Shown here: positions 14,901 to 22,572 of the stretch, piece after piece
How positions within the stretch are numbered: position 1 is the stretch's first letter
How the letters are laid out: every line of letters starts with the position of its first letter
Virus record (IMG/VR): IMGVR_UViG_3300049596_001407
Location: 1 to 22,572 of that record
Strand: one strand, 5' to 3'
From: a virus
DNA length: 22,572 nucleotides
Translations under genes and position numbers: made by a program
The notes under the pieces: generated by a model
What the model saw: the letters and a program-made list of their open reading frames with translations, nothing else
The model's database searches: none
Told to the model about the DNA's origin: nothing

Positions 14901-17453
14901 CAAGTCTAAATCTTTAATTGAAAAAAAAGAAAGTAACCCAAATGCTGGTCTAAATTTAGGTCGCATTAAAAACTCAGTATGAGAAATAGTTGGTGTTTCT
15001 GGCTCATCTAGGACAACTGCAATTTTTTCATTATATGAAAAAACGGCTGGGCTCCTTAAAGCTTTAGTAGATGAATTTTTTTCATTAATTTCATCAATAT
15101 ATTGCGAAATTTTTCTTATTTTGGAATAACTATCTGATGACTTAATTAAGATAGAATCAAAGTTTTGATTTAATTTATCTAGGTGGCCAGCATCCATAAT
15201 TAATCGATTAGATGTCTCCTTAGAACCCCCTTTAAAATTAAACTGAGAATTAATTAGAGAACTTCCTGAATTTCCATATATTTCAGAAACAGAGTAGTCA
15301 TTAGTTGGAGAAGTATATGATAGTTTATATGAGGAGTCATATTCTCCTGGAGTATTTAATTTAATAAATACTCTTTCATCATATGCATATGCAGTAAATG
15401 TTCTAGTACGTATTTCATTTATACATGAAGCTAGTGCAGAAGCAACTTGTGATAAGTAGCCTGAACCATTTATATAGAATTCGTCATATCCTAGTACATT
15501 ATCATAATCATTATATGCATAATATTGACCAGCTGATGGAATCAATGGATATAGTACAGTTGACTGAATCATATCATACTTTCCAATTGAATCTACTCTA
15601 GTTCCATGCGGATGATATAATCGAATTTCATCATAGTTATTAAGATTCTTTTTAATTTCAATAACTGTATGCGAATATCCTGGAACAGAGCTTGCAAAAC
15701 CAGTATCTTGAAGAAAGATATTTCGACTTTGCCCAAATAGTAAACCTAGATCTATTTTAGTGTTAGATAATCTCATTTTACCAGAAGCAAGTTCCTTTTT
15801 ACATGTTCCAGTAGCGGTAGATACGATTGGTGAATCAGTAACAGAATATTCAAATGAATTATCGTCAATTTTAGTTACTAGGAATTCCCCAGAATATTTT
15901 GGATCACTAGATGAAATTACTACTAAATCATCTGTAATATACTCATGAGAGGCTAGAGTAGCACTCACACGGGTACCATTTAAAGTAGAAGTAATTGTCA
16001 ATATTGCATCATGAAAACCACCATTAATTATAACAGTATCACCACTGCTGTAATTTGTTCCAGCATTAATAATGGTAAAGGATGCAATTCCGCCAAGACC
16101 ATTATCTATAGTAGCAACAGTTAATCCTGATCCTGAGCCAGATGTTGCAACAGTTGTTGCATTTGATGAAGTTGAATACCCAGTACCAACTGACACTAAG
16201 TCAGCAGATGTTACAAATTTAAAATCAATTAGTGTAAGATTAACATTCTTAGTAACTGAATAGTCAACGTTAAATGGATAATTTATTGAATTACCTACTT
16301 TTGGTATATATAAGTTATTATCTTTATCTTGAATATAATTAAGATAAAGAGAGTCTGAATCTAAAAAAGAATTTGTAAATTCAGATAAGTGAATATTTGA
16401 GTTTTTATAAGGAAGTAGTACACCATCATAATTAGTTTGAGACATAACAACATCGTCAGTCTCTAGAAACTTCTTTTTAAAATGTGGAGTATTTTCCCAA
16501 GATGATCTATTTAAGTATGCATAGTCTAGATCGATATCTAACTTAGTTAACTCAATAGCATTTATATAGAATCCAAGATATCTATTAAAATCATATTTTT
16601 CTGAAGAATCATCATTAAATATAAATTCAAGATTTAAAATATCTGGAAATAATATTCCGTGTCTAGAATAACCATTTGTAATATTTTCTTCAAATGATTT
16701 TAAAGGTTGAGAATTAATGTATAGTGAATTTAATAATTCTCCACGATATCCTAATTTTCCTTGATTAATTAAAATACCATTCCAATTAGTATAGTCATTT
16801 TCACCAAATCCAACAGTTAATGGACTCGATGGAAAATTATTGTCATTTACATACTTTCTAATATATGAGCCTACTCGGGTTTCTTCTCTAAGGTCAAATG
16901 TTTTTATTATTGAAGCTTTACTAAAAAGGTCAATTAAGTAATCTGTTTTAGTTTGACTAGAATCATATAATTCTTTTACTTGATCTAGTGGAAAGTTTGC
17001 AGGATCATCGATTTTAACAATTATAAAATATGATGGAAGCTCTTTCTTAAGATATATTGGTGCAAAATAAGACATTCTCTCAAAATACTTATTTGATGCT
17101 AAATATTTGGCCCCACTAAAATAATGGGAAAAGTCATATTGATCTTTAAAATCCTTAGATGTTTTAGTTGAATCAACTTGTTCGTTAATATCAAATATTA
17201 TCTCATTTGGAGTTTGACCATTATTAAAAAATCTAAAAATATTTGAAGGATGCGATTTAGTAGCATCAATTGGGAACTTTGAATATAGATCCTTTGATAA
17301 TTCCTGATTAGCTTTAATTGATTCTAACCATAATTCATCAGTGTCACTAATAGTTATTTTAACATTTCCAGTCAACCTAGGATTAGTCCTAACTAGTTGA
17401 AAACTAGAATCCTCAGTTAAAATTTTAGGAGCTGTTATATTAATATTTCCCAT
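11946..17453 (-). CDS. Giant tail/baseplate structural protein
   Basis: This 1835-aa protein is by far the largest in the window and probably a virion tail component. It is beta-rich, Asn/Ser/Tyr-rich, has no signal peptide and no recognised enzyme motif. Residues about 418-480 show a GxGY/GSGSG segment (VGTGYSTSSN, SGSGSGL, NAGTNYSSGDTVII). Residues about 495-545 resemble a small beta module common in phage structural proteins (HEYITDDLVVISSSDPKYSG, then DDNSFEYSV). Around 1018-1055 it has PYRLNTELIFGRNNFSPD and FTHEWFYIE. Around 1570-1615 it has YLPIYPKIDEVAIGQ and RGNWDWGFHYKY. Similar very large proteins occur beside tail genes in large phages, but I cannot name a T4 equivalent. It starts 18 bases after the 1191-aa gene and is followed after one base by the fibre gene, so all three are probably cotranscribed. 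Confidence 0.6.
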   Translation of the reverse strand: MGNINITAPKILTEDSSFQLVRTNPRLTGNVKITISDTDELWLESIKANQELSKDLYSKFPIDATKSHPSNIFRFFNNGQTPNEIIFDINEQVDSTKTSKDFKDQYDFSHYFSGAKYLASNKYFERMSYFAPIYLKKELPSYFIIVKIDDPANFPLDQVKELYDSSQTKTDYLIDLFSKASIIKTFDLREETRVGSYIRKYVNDNNFPSSPLTVGFGENDYTNWNGILINQGKLGYRGELLNSLYINSQPLKSFEENITNGYSRHGILFPDILNLEFIFNDDSSEKYDFNRYLGFYINAIELTKLDIDLDYAYLNRSSWENTPHFKKKFLETDDVVMSQTNYDGVLLPYKNSNIHLSEFTNSFLDSDSLYLNYIQDKDNNLYIPKVGNSINYPFNVDYSVTKNVNLTLIDFKFVTSADLVSVGTGYSTSSNATTVATSGSGSGLTVATIDNGLGGIASFTIINAGTNYSSGDTVIINGGFHDAILTITSTLNGTRVSATLASHEYITDDLVVISSSDPKYSGEFLVTKIDDNSFEYSVTDSPIVSTATGTCKKELASGKMRLSNTKIDLGLLFGQSRNIFLQDTGFASSVPGYSHTVIEIKKNLNNYDEIRLYHPHGTRVDSIGKYDMIQSTVLYPLIPSAGQYYAYNDYDNVLGYDEFYINGSGYLSQVASALASCINEIRTRTFTAYAYDERVFIKLNTPGEYDSSYKLSYTSPTNDYSVSEIYGNSGSSLINSQFNFKGGSKETSNRLIMDAGHLDKLNQNFDSILIKSSDSYSKIRKISQYIDEINEKNSSTKALRSPAVFSYNEKIAVVLDEPETPTISHTEFLMRPKFRPAFGLLSFFSIKDLDLDFYSSTYTNFPEIDLYKYYFIPADIKLLEPNINYIVYNGDIILNDGSATGILYSSGTQFIPLGPAPLSYSIVSGNPLVTFNPSSSNLTIPLNDGNGEVNDFTGFSLLKDPSKVISQNSIDVQEYSTRTKYLNGVTPSEYDFYKENESLDFALRSKMIPYITKWGIKNGTDSRSNPYRLNTELIFGRNNFSPDHVDSSQNPLNFTHEWFYIESSFNYMNDDITVAKNNYYFETPFDYTGQLLTDPDYFLNYFTYTPTNEQSKEVADTQFRYSSLIKNSAGQYEAFFKGFKITFKDVTDPTVNGPDGKPLAKTETNRFDGYKFSCILKPVKEEINNKKQAPITYKVIEHTQFKFIVVVIEVAIGYLDQIDPVWYDLSTGNDLLDTANFNDPLFIPTDPTKTYAFETINGEYRINFNTAGVSNMTHSLLYSLKNKKYNNLSNAFSNIRLASKLNIAAFPTGNTVRRLNNIDILQYPSILSDDFVNPTQDTVIFINDTITGSNLFLGSKTSTGPVGPGAVAPYKLINIFDRVFDNYIHYDNSLYTPCLIAPSYPVLTAGVIPYGSEAAIDNYYVFKVMNGGEKYFERLLEKLSFAKFKKYVNEQRSTTFHKVIEYYSYSDSSGIPVSNPNFYLEILDQSNIEKQNQIITNYTSSVPTQFSGQTEIGTEYEVAELPRKYELNRYRGEYEPIVQNQLIYQSNFKFTKNNISDISLSNIKINSNVASNMVIPNFNHIKVSDSKVLDLESDDSYLPIYPKIDEVAIGQGEYFLLRGNWDWGFHYKYSSKSQKVPVSGALRVEEDDSFLAKLINLPEFIELDQFNQTFISSNDDLDKIDISDKELIIKDTPDSLTGIINLNNVLARFLIEDGITAKFNQYLINSNEFIGNFNSIEDYVKQYIKLNILKLYDVDINEFYSKPSAALSSTNTRSSANPNGISFRFLTDRERFTQGYTILKSLQINKKDRLVLKFSFTKKPGSGLLVSPKIKIKFI

Positions 17454-17471
17454 TTAGAGTATTTTTCATTT

Positions 17472-20400
17472 TTAATAATTGTTACTTTTAAGTTTTCCTT
17501 TACTTTGAATTAAAGGAGCATCAAGACTAGTCTCTTTGATGTATTGTGAACTTACTTGTAAATCAAAGGAAAATGGAGAATCATCTTTTAGGATAATATC
17601 TATTCCAAGTTTCTTAGAATATTTTATATTAGTAAGAGTACCACCGGTTCTATATCCACCAATATATCCTAATTTATCTGATGCTCTAAATTGAAATAAT
17701 ACTGGAATATTTATTGCATTCTCAGGTCCAAACTTAACCGACTTAGCCGATCGTGCTGGAAAATTACCCTCAACTGAAATAGATTCATAATTAGTCGGGT
17801 ACAAATATAAGTATGATCCGCAAGTATATTTACCAATTAAATATTCATCATTTTTAACAAATCCTAATTTAATTGGATAGTGGCTATCATTCCTATTAAT
17901 ATTAGGAACACCGATTGGATTAACTGGTGTAACCCTAGACGCTTGTTTATAATATTGAACTTCAAAAACATCTTTTACATCAGTAACAGAAGTTTCAAAA
18001 TGTCTTGCATGTGAAAATGGAAGATATTTTTGAGAAGTAGTATCTAAAACTGGGGAATTTGCAAATTCAGGTCTAAACACTTTATCAATATTCGCAACTG
18101 AAAAACCTGAATTACACAATATTGGTAATTCTGGGTGATCTTTACTTATACAGAATTCTGTCAAGTAACCACCTCCTCCAGGTACACCCAAAAGATTAGT
18201 TGAGCCATTCCATACTCTTGTATCAATTGAAGATAGAGGTACTGCAAAACTTGGGTCAAATGGTAAATAGTGTCCCCAGTTAGTTGGAGTATTTAGAGTA
18301 GTACCAACGGTTTGACCAGTGTATGAATAGGTAGTAACAAAGTTTGCACTATATCCTGTCATAGGATTAGTAGGCTCTATAATTTCCTCAGAAAGACCAT
18401 AGTCTCTTACTCTAGAATAAATAAATTGACTTTTAACTTGACTTGATTGATTATTTGAAATTTGTTTAAAATTGTTTATTAAAGGTACTGGATTTGAATT
18501 TACTCCAATTGGAACAATATCGTATCTGCGATTTCTATGATAATCTGATCCAGGAATATATGGAAGACTATTATCTGCATTTTCATTAATTCCTCCAAAC
18601 AATAATGAAACTAGTTCAAGATTAGTAGCAGATGTATTTTGAATAGAAATTGCATATTGTTTAGTAATAATTGATCCCTCTTTATATACAACGGTTCCAC
18701 CAGTAGTGTCTTTAATTAAATCTTTATAGTATCCAGCAAACAATTGAATAGTATCTCCATTAGAAACATCTAATGAATTACCATCAGAATCAATAACACT
18801 TACTTTTATTGCACCCTTATCTAAATTAATAGATTGTTGAATTCCATCAAGAGTAGATTGAAGAGTTTTTAATTTTTGATATAAATCAATAACATTACCT
18901 TCATTTGTGAAAAATCCACTTGAAATATCTTCAGCAAGGTGTGCATAGAATTTATCTCCAGAAGTAAACTGATTAGCTAGGTGACTATCTAATCCTTTTG
19001 CATTTAAGCTATTCTCAAAATCTAATTTTGTTTTTTCAGCAAAAGTTCTTTGAGAAGTAATTACGCTTTCCTCTTGTGATTGAATACTTTCTGGGAAAGT
19101 TATCTGTACTGCATTCGACCATACTGATTCTACTGGATTGGTTGGCCAACCAGCTTCAGAAAGAGACTTTACTTGTATTTCAACAATTTCTCCTTTACGA
19201 ATTGATACATTTAATTGATTTGTATTAACTGAATCAGAATCAGTTAATACTTCTTCTGCCCAATCATATAAACCAGTATTTGCATTTAATGTTTTAATTC
19301 TAGGTTTAGTTAATACTTCTGTCCATGGAGAAAAGGTTGCTTGCTTAAGTGATCCATCAGTATCAGTAAAAGTCTGCTGCTGAGCATTTTGTTGAGTTCC
19401 AGTTAAACTTAAATATCGATATCTATATTTGAATTGAGCAACATTTTGAGCACCATATTTACTAGATTTAGGAGTAGGTATTTGCCAAAATCCACGAACT
19501 TCATATTTACGTTGTGTTACAAATTGAGGAGTTGTAGAAAGTTGAGTAGTTATATTAGTTACAATTGAAGAAAGAGAGGCAGTCCTTTCATTTCTATAAT
19601 TTAAAGATTCAGTTAATTGTTTTTGTAAACGTCTAGCCTCTTTTGGAGTTTTAGAAATAGTTGTAATATTTGATTTAATTGAATCAATCTTTTTATTAAG
19701 TTCATCTATTTCTTGCTGAACTGCTGCTTTCTCTTTAACATTATTATTAAGATCCCTTACATTCTTATCATCTTGTATATGTTGATCAACTTGAACTACT
19801 TTAAAGTCAGCTTCAATAAGAGCTGGAGCATCAGGCATAATTCCTAAGATTGCAGGTTGAGTTTTTTCTTTTGCTAAATTCAATAGAATTAATCCAAAAT
19901 CTGAAACAAAGTTATTATAGTAATCAGCAAGAGTAGTAGTAGAATTATCCTGTAATGGAATAGTCAACTCATTAGTATATAGTGCAACGCCTTTAGAAAA
20001 ATCATTAATTGTTAAGTTTTTAGCTCTACTTACTGGTTTAATAAATAATACTTGATACTCATTAAATCCAACATTTATTGAAAGTTCAGGTCGACGATAC
20101 GGGGAAGGTTTAATTTTTAAAACATTTGCGCCAATCGTAAGCGGATCAGTTCCAAATATTCTTTCTAATACAACTTCAGTATCAGTAGTATTAATTGAAG
20201 CAACTCTATATTCGGTATCATTTGCAGTTATTAAGGTATCTCCAGCTGAAATAGTTTTGCTATTTTTTACATTAGAAATAACATCAGTATACGTAAGTGA
20301 ACTTAATTTATATCTTCTTCTTAGAATAGAAACAGTAGATCCACTAGTTAAAGTTTGATTTCCTTCTTCCTCTAATATTTTAATTATATCAAATGATCCT

Positions 20401-21047
20401 TGATATCTATTTACGGCAACTTCTAAATCAACTTGATTATCATCTTCAAAGAAATCGATTCCATTATCATTTAATTCTTGCTTAAGAGTAGCTAATGAAA
20501 CATCTGTTCTGCCAATATAATTAGCATTAAAGAAAGTAACGACATCGTCATTATTTGCAGAGTTAATAATTATTCTTTTTACAATGAATTGATCAATATC
20601 ATCAGTTAACACAGAAGATATATCTAAACTCACATATAATAGTGGATTTAAAAAAGATTCAAAAAACCAATTGTTTCTTACTTTAAATGAACTCGGTAAA
20701 TCAAAACTTGCTGTTTTAATTTTTTCTAAATCAGATACTAATTCCGATGTTTTCTTTAATTCAAATTTTCTTATTTCTCCAGTTGAAGATTTAATTCCAA
20801 TAACATCATTATTTGCTGAAACTAGTGTATCAAATTTAGTGTTGATATCTTCAATTTTACCTTTAAGATAGCCAAATGAAGGAACATTAAGAGTTGAGGT
20901 AGACCCATCAACTTTGCTTTGAGAAATAGTAACATTTTCAGAAGTAGATTCTAACATGTTCTGTAAATTGAACACAAATTGATTCATGTTGTCAATATCG
21001 ACAACTAATCTCTTTAAAACGTCAGCTAATGTATTTTTTGTTTCCAT
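17472..21047 (-). CDS. Large tail structural protein with coiled coil and Fn3-like region
   Basis: This 1191-aa protein is probably part of the tail tip or baseplate periphery. The N-terminus (about 1-120) is helical. Residues about 416-500 form a strong coiled coil (NNNVKEKAAVQQEIDELNKK, KEARRLQKQLTESL). Residues about 505-655 resemble fibronectin type III-like domains of tail-tip proteins: RKYEVRGFWQIPTP, FKYRYRYLSL, FSPWTEVL and a closing IVEIQVKSLSEAGWP with WSNAVQITFP. A further helical stretch near 660-740 and a beta-rich C-terminal half follow. The organisation recalls J-like or fibre-docking proteins, but no hallmark of the hub is present. The ATG at 21047 lies 3 bases after the stop of the upstream gene, indicating one operon. 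Confidence 0.55.
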   Translation of the reverse strand: METKNTLADVLKRLVVDIDNMNQFVFNLQNMLESTSENVTISQSKVDGSTSTLNVPSFGYLKGKIEDINTKFDTLVSANNDVIGIKSSTGEIRKFELKKTSELVSDLEKIKTASFDLPSSFKVRNNWFFESFLNPLLYVSLDISSVLTDDIDQFIVKRIIINSANNDDVVTFFNANYIGRTDVSLATLKQELNDNGIDFFEDDNQVDLEVAVNRYQGSFDIIKILEEEGNQTLTSGSTVSILRRRYKLSSLTYTDVISNVKNSKTISAGDTLITANDTEYRVASINTTDTEVVLERIFGTDPLTIGANVLKIKPSPYRRPELSINVGFNEYQVLFIKPVSRAKNLTINDFSKGVALYTNELTIPLQDNSTTTLADYYNNFVSDFGLILLNLAKEKTQPAILGIMPDAPALIEADFKVVQVDQHIQDDKNVRDLNNNVKEKAAVQQEIDELNKKIDSIKSNITTISKTPKEARRLQKQLTESLNYRNERTASLSSIVTNITTQLSTTPQFVTQRKYEVRGFWQIPTPKSSKYGAQNVAQFKYRYRYLSLTGTQQNAQQQTFTDTDGSLKQATFSPWTEVLTKPRIKTLNANTGLYDWAEEVLTDSDSVNTNQLNVSIRKGEIVEIQVKSLSEAGWPTNPVESVWSNAVQITFPESIQSQEESVITSQRTFAEKTKLDFENSLNAKGLDSHLANQFTSGDKFYAHLAEDISSGFFTNEGNVIDLYQKLKTLQSTLDGIQQSINLDKGAIKVSVIDSDGNSLDVSNGDTIQLFAGYYKDLIKDTTGGTVVYKEGSIITKQYAISIQNTSATNLELVSLLFGGINENADNSLPYIPGSDYHRNRRYDIVPIGVNSNPVPLINNFKQISNNQSSQVKSQFIYSRVRDYGLSEEIIEPTNPMTGYSANFVTTYSYTGQTVGTTLNTPTNWGHYLPFDPSFAVPLSSIDTRVWNGSTNLLGVPGGGGYLTEFCISKDHPELPILCNSGFSVANIDKVFRPEFANSPVLDTTSQKYLPFSHARHFETSVTDVKDVFEVQYYKQASRVTPVNPIGVPNINRNDSHYPIKLGFVKNDEYLIGKYTCGSYLYLYPTNYESISVEGNFPARSAKSVKFGPENAINIPVLFQFRASDKLGYIGGYRTGGTLTNIKYSKKLGIDIILKDDSPFSFDLQVSSQYIKETSLDAPLIQSKGKLKSNNY

Positions 21048-21050
21048 GTA

Positions 21051-22572
21051 TTATCTTATTTTATCTACTTTAAAAGTAAGGGTAGTATCATCTAAGCAAA
21101 TAATTTCAAAAATAGGTTTATTTGTAAAAGAATTTGCATTTATATGTTGATTAAGTGTATTAATTACTGGATCAGGATTACTTGGTAATTCTGGATTAAA
21201 TTCAGTATCACTTAAAGTAGTTATTAATTTTCCATAGGTTCCAGTATTAATTTTATTTAGGGCATCAGTGTAGATATCTAAATTAAATGTTCCTGGATTA
21301 AATTCATCATCGAATACTAATCGAACTACTTGACCTTTACTCCATGAAATTAGTGAATCATCTATTTTAATAGTATGATCATTTAATAATAGAATAGGAA
21401 CACTTGAATTTTGGTGAGCAAAATAATTAGTGAATGTACCTAATACTAGAATTGGTGAAGTAAATATGTTTGTAATTGACCCATTTGAAATATTATATGC
21501 CTGATCAGTATTATTAATTTTAACGATATTTGGAGTTCTACGATCTATGCTTATTCCATTTCCAGGTCTAACTGCGTCAATATTATAGGCAACTGTAATA
21601 TTTGACTCGCCAGAGATAATCGAATTAATTTTAGAATTCGTATTATCAATCATATTTATTAAATTAGAGGTATTATCGAATATTGCCTGGTTTGCAATAA
21701 GTGATGTTTCAAGATTAGAAACTCTAACAATAATTTCAGCAGTATCTGTTGAATTTAGTAATAAATCTTTAATATTTACAACTTGTTGTTGTAATGAATC
21801 AAGCTCTAATATTTTATTACTGTATGTTGTTTGAAGTTGAGTAAATTTAGTTAGGACGTCTGTAAATAAATCTAGTGAGAATGTAGAATAATCGTTAATT
21901 GACTTTTCTACTTTAGTCTCCTCAATTGAAGTATCTAATTTTAAATTCATTTTAAATGAAAATGAAGTACCATTAGTTTTATTTAAAGGATCTGGTCTAT
22001 ACTTAGTAATTGGTGGTATTGCAAACTCTAAGCCGCTTTGTTTAATTTCATCTAAAAATAAAATACCATATAGATTAGTTTCAAAGTCAGTAGGATTCCC
22101 GTTTCTATCTAATGTATTTGGGTCGTATGTATCATAGTAAACTAAGATTGCATTAAATTCAAAATTTCTATTTGCAACATAGTCATTGAATTGAGCAAAA
22201 ACTTTTATTTCTGGATTTTCACTAGCTAGTTTATAATTAGCTAAATCAAAATCTAATGAAATACCATCAAGAGTATTACGTTGATATTCAATAACCGTAG
22301 ACCCTTGTGTCTTTCTAATAAATTGATCTTGTGCAACATTATATGCACCTGAAATATTATCAGTATAGTATGCATTATTAATAGTTGAATTAAACCAATT
22401 TCCAGGAGAATATGAACCGGCTAAGGTATTTTTAATTTCAGCAGTAACACTAGCATCATCTAAATCATAAAATGCTTTTAGAGAAAGACCAAATGGATGA
22501 GTTTCAGTGTAGTGTCTACCAGAAAGGTATTCGATATCTAATGGATTCGCTAAAGTATTAGCAATAGTTCGT
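21051..22572 (-). CDS. Structural protein, 5' end beyond the window
   Basis: This partial gene runs off the right edge. The same frame stays open without a stop from 22571 to the TAA at 21053-21051, giving at least 506 codons. An internal ATG at 21950 could be mistaken for the start, but the 207 codons before it read as normal protein (LDIEYLSGRHYTETHPFG, AILVYYDTYDPNTL, YGILFLDEIKQSG), and the ATG falls in a continuous beta-strand (GTSFSFKMNLKLD). The visible part has a beta-rich N-terminal region, a helical coiled-coil stretch (about 30-110 after the internal Met), then GNGISIDRRTPNIVKI and a beta-rich end. It is upstream in the same operon as the 1191-aa and 1835-aa genes. A tail or baseplate role is inferred from context only. 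Confidence 0.6.
   Translation of the reverse strand, partial: RTIANTLANPLDIEYLSGRHYTETHPFGLSLKAFYDLDDASVTAEIKNTLAGSYSPGNWFNSTINNAYYTDNISGAYNVAQDQFIRKTQGSTVIEYQRNTLDGISLDFDLANYKLASENPEIKVFAQFNDYVANRNFEFNAILVYYDTYDPNTLDRNGNPTDFETNLYGILFLDEIKQSGLEFAIPPITKYRPDPLNKTNGTSFSFKMNLKLDTSIEETKVEKSINDYSTFSLDLFTDVLTKFTQLQTTYSNKILELDSLQQQVVNIKDLLLNSTDTAEIIVRVSNLETSLIANQAIFDNTSNLINMIDNTNSKINSIISGESNITVAYNIDAVRPGNGISIDRRTPNIVKINNTDQAYNISNGSITNIFTSPILVLGTFTNYFAHQNSSVPILLLNDHTIKIDDSLISWSKGQVVRLVFDDEFNPGTFNLDIYTDALNKINTGTYGKLITTLSDTEFNPELPSNPDPVINTLNQHINANSFTNKPIFEIICLDDTTLTFKVDKIR

Noticed and set aside
12927-16263. Plus-strand open frames at 12927-13136, 15760-15948 and 16072-16263
   Set aside because: All lie antisense to the continuous 1835-codon gene and look like A/T-rich or mirror-composition shadows.
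20671-20871. Plus-strand open frame within the 1191-aa gene
   Set aside because: Antisense shadow with no promoter, leader or protein resemblance.
1-22572. tRNA genes, CRISPR arrays, insertion sequences, integrase or attachment sites, riboswitches
   Set aside because: The intergenic space totals only a few hundred bases. No cloverleaf, regularly spaced repeat, transposase frame or conserved aptamer is visible.
1-22572. Stop-codon reassignment (as in some large gut phages)
   Set aside because: Long genes have no in-frame TAG or TGA, ends are TAA or TGA at sensible positions, and junctions between genes are tight and consistent with the standard code.

Overview
The window is a stretch of an A+T-rich bacteriophage genome, apparently a contractile-tailed (myovirus-type, T4-superfamily-like) phage. 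It carries a tail, baseplate and host-recognition gene block with no replication, packaging or metabolic genes. The host is most likely a member of the Bacteroidota. This rests on three things: starts sit in A/T-rich leaders with no Shine-Dalgarno sequence; one fibre protein carries VGIGT-type repeats common in Bacteroidota and their phages; and the tail adhesins end in Lcl/DUF1566-like C-type-lectin-fold domains. GxGY/GSGSG-type segments, frequent in structural proteins of marine phages, hint at an aquatic source. Host and habitat are inference; protein order and content are seen directly. Every stop is TAA except one TGA, and nothing suggests stop-codon recoding.

Layout. Positions 91-4719 (+ strand) hold two tandem paralogous adhesin or tail-fibre genes. 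They share a conserved domain, a beta-helix-like body and a lectin-like C-terminus, but have different N-termini. Positions 4738-8712 (- strand) form a tight cluster. In transcription order it encodes a 594-aa tail/baseplate protein with a LamG-like C-terminus, a gp15-like tail-completion protein, a conserved phage protein with a basic Cys-containing C-terminus, a small cupin-like protein and a gp19-like tail-tube-fold protein. Positions 8808-9608 (+) hold one isolated unknown gene that starts with TTG and ends on a stop codon overlapping that of the opposite gene. Positions 9605-22572 (-) are a run of very large structural genes: a partial one entering from the right edge, a 1191-aa coiled-coil/Fn3-like protein, a 1835-aa giant protein, and a 779-aa short-tail-fibre-like protein with collagen repeats, VGIGT repeats and a collar/HxH tip.

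How they fit together. The minus-strand genes would build the tail tube and terminator, the baseplate or peripheral tail structures, and a gp12-like receptor-binding fibre. The two plus-strand genes look like an additional, duplicated receptor-binding set at the edge of the module. ATAAATA motifs, similar to the T4-type late-promoter core, lie upstream of the main transcription-unit starts. They suggest late expression, but this is weak evidence in such A/T-rich DNA. I see no tRNA, CRISPR array, insertion sequence, integrase or origin.
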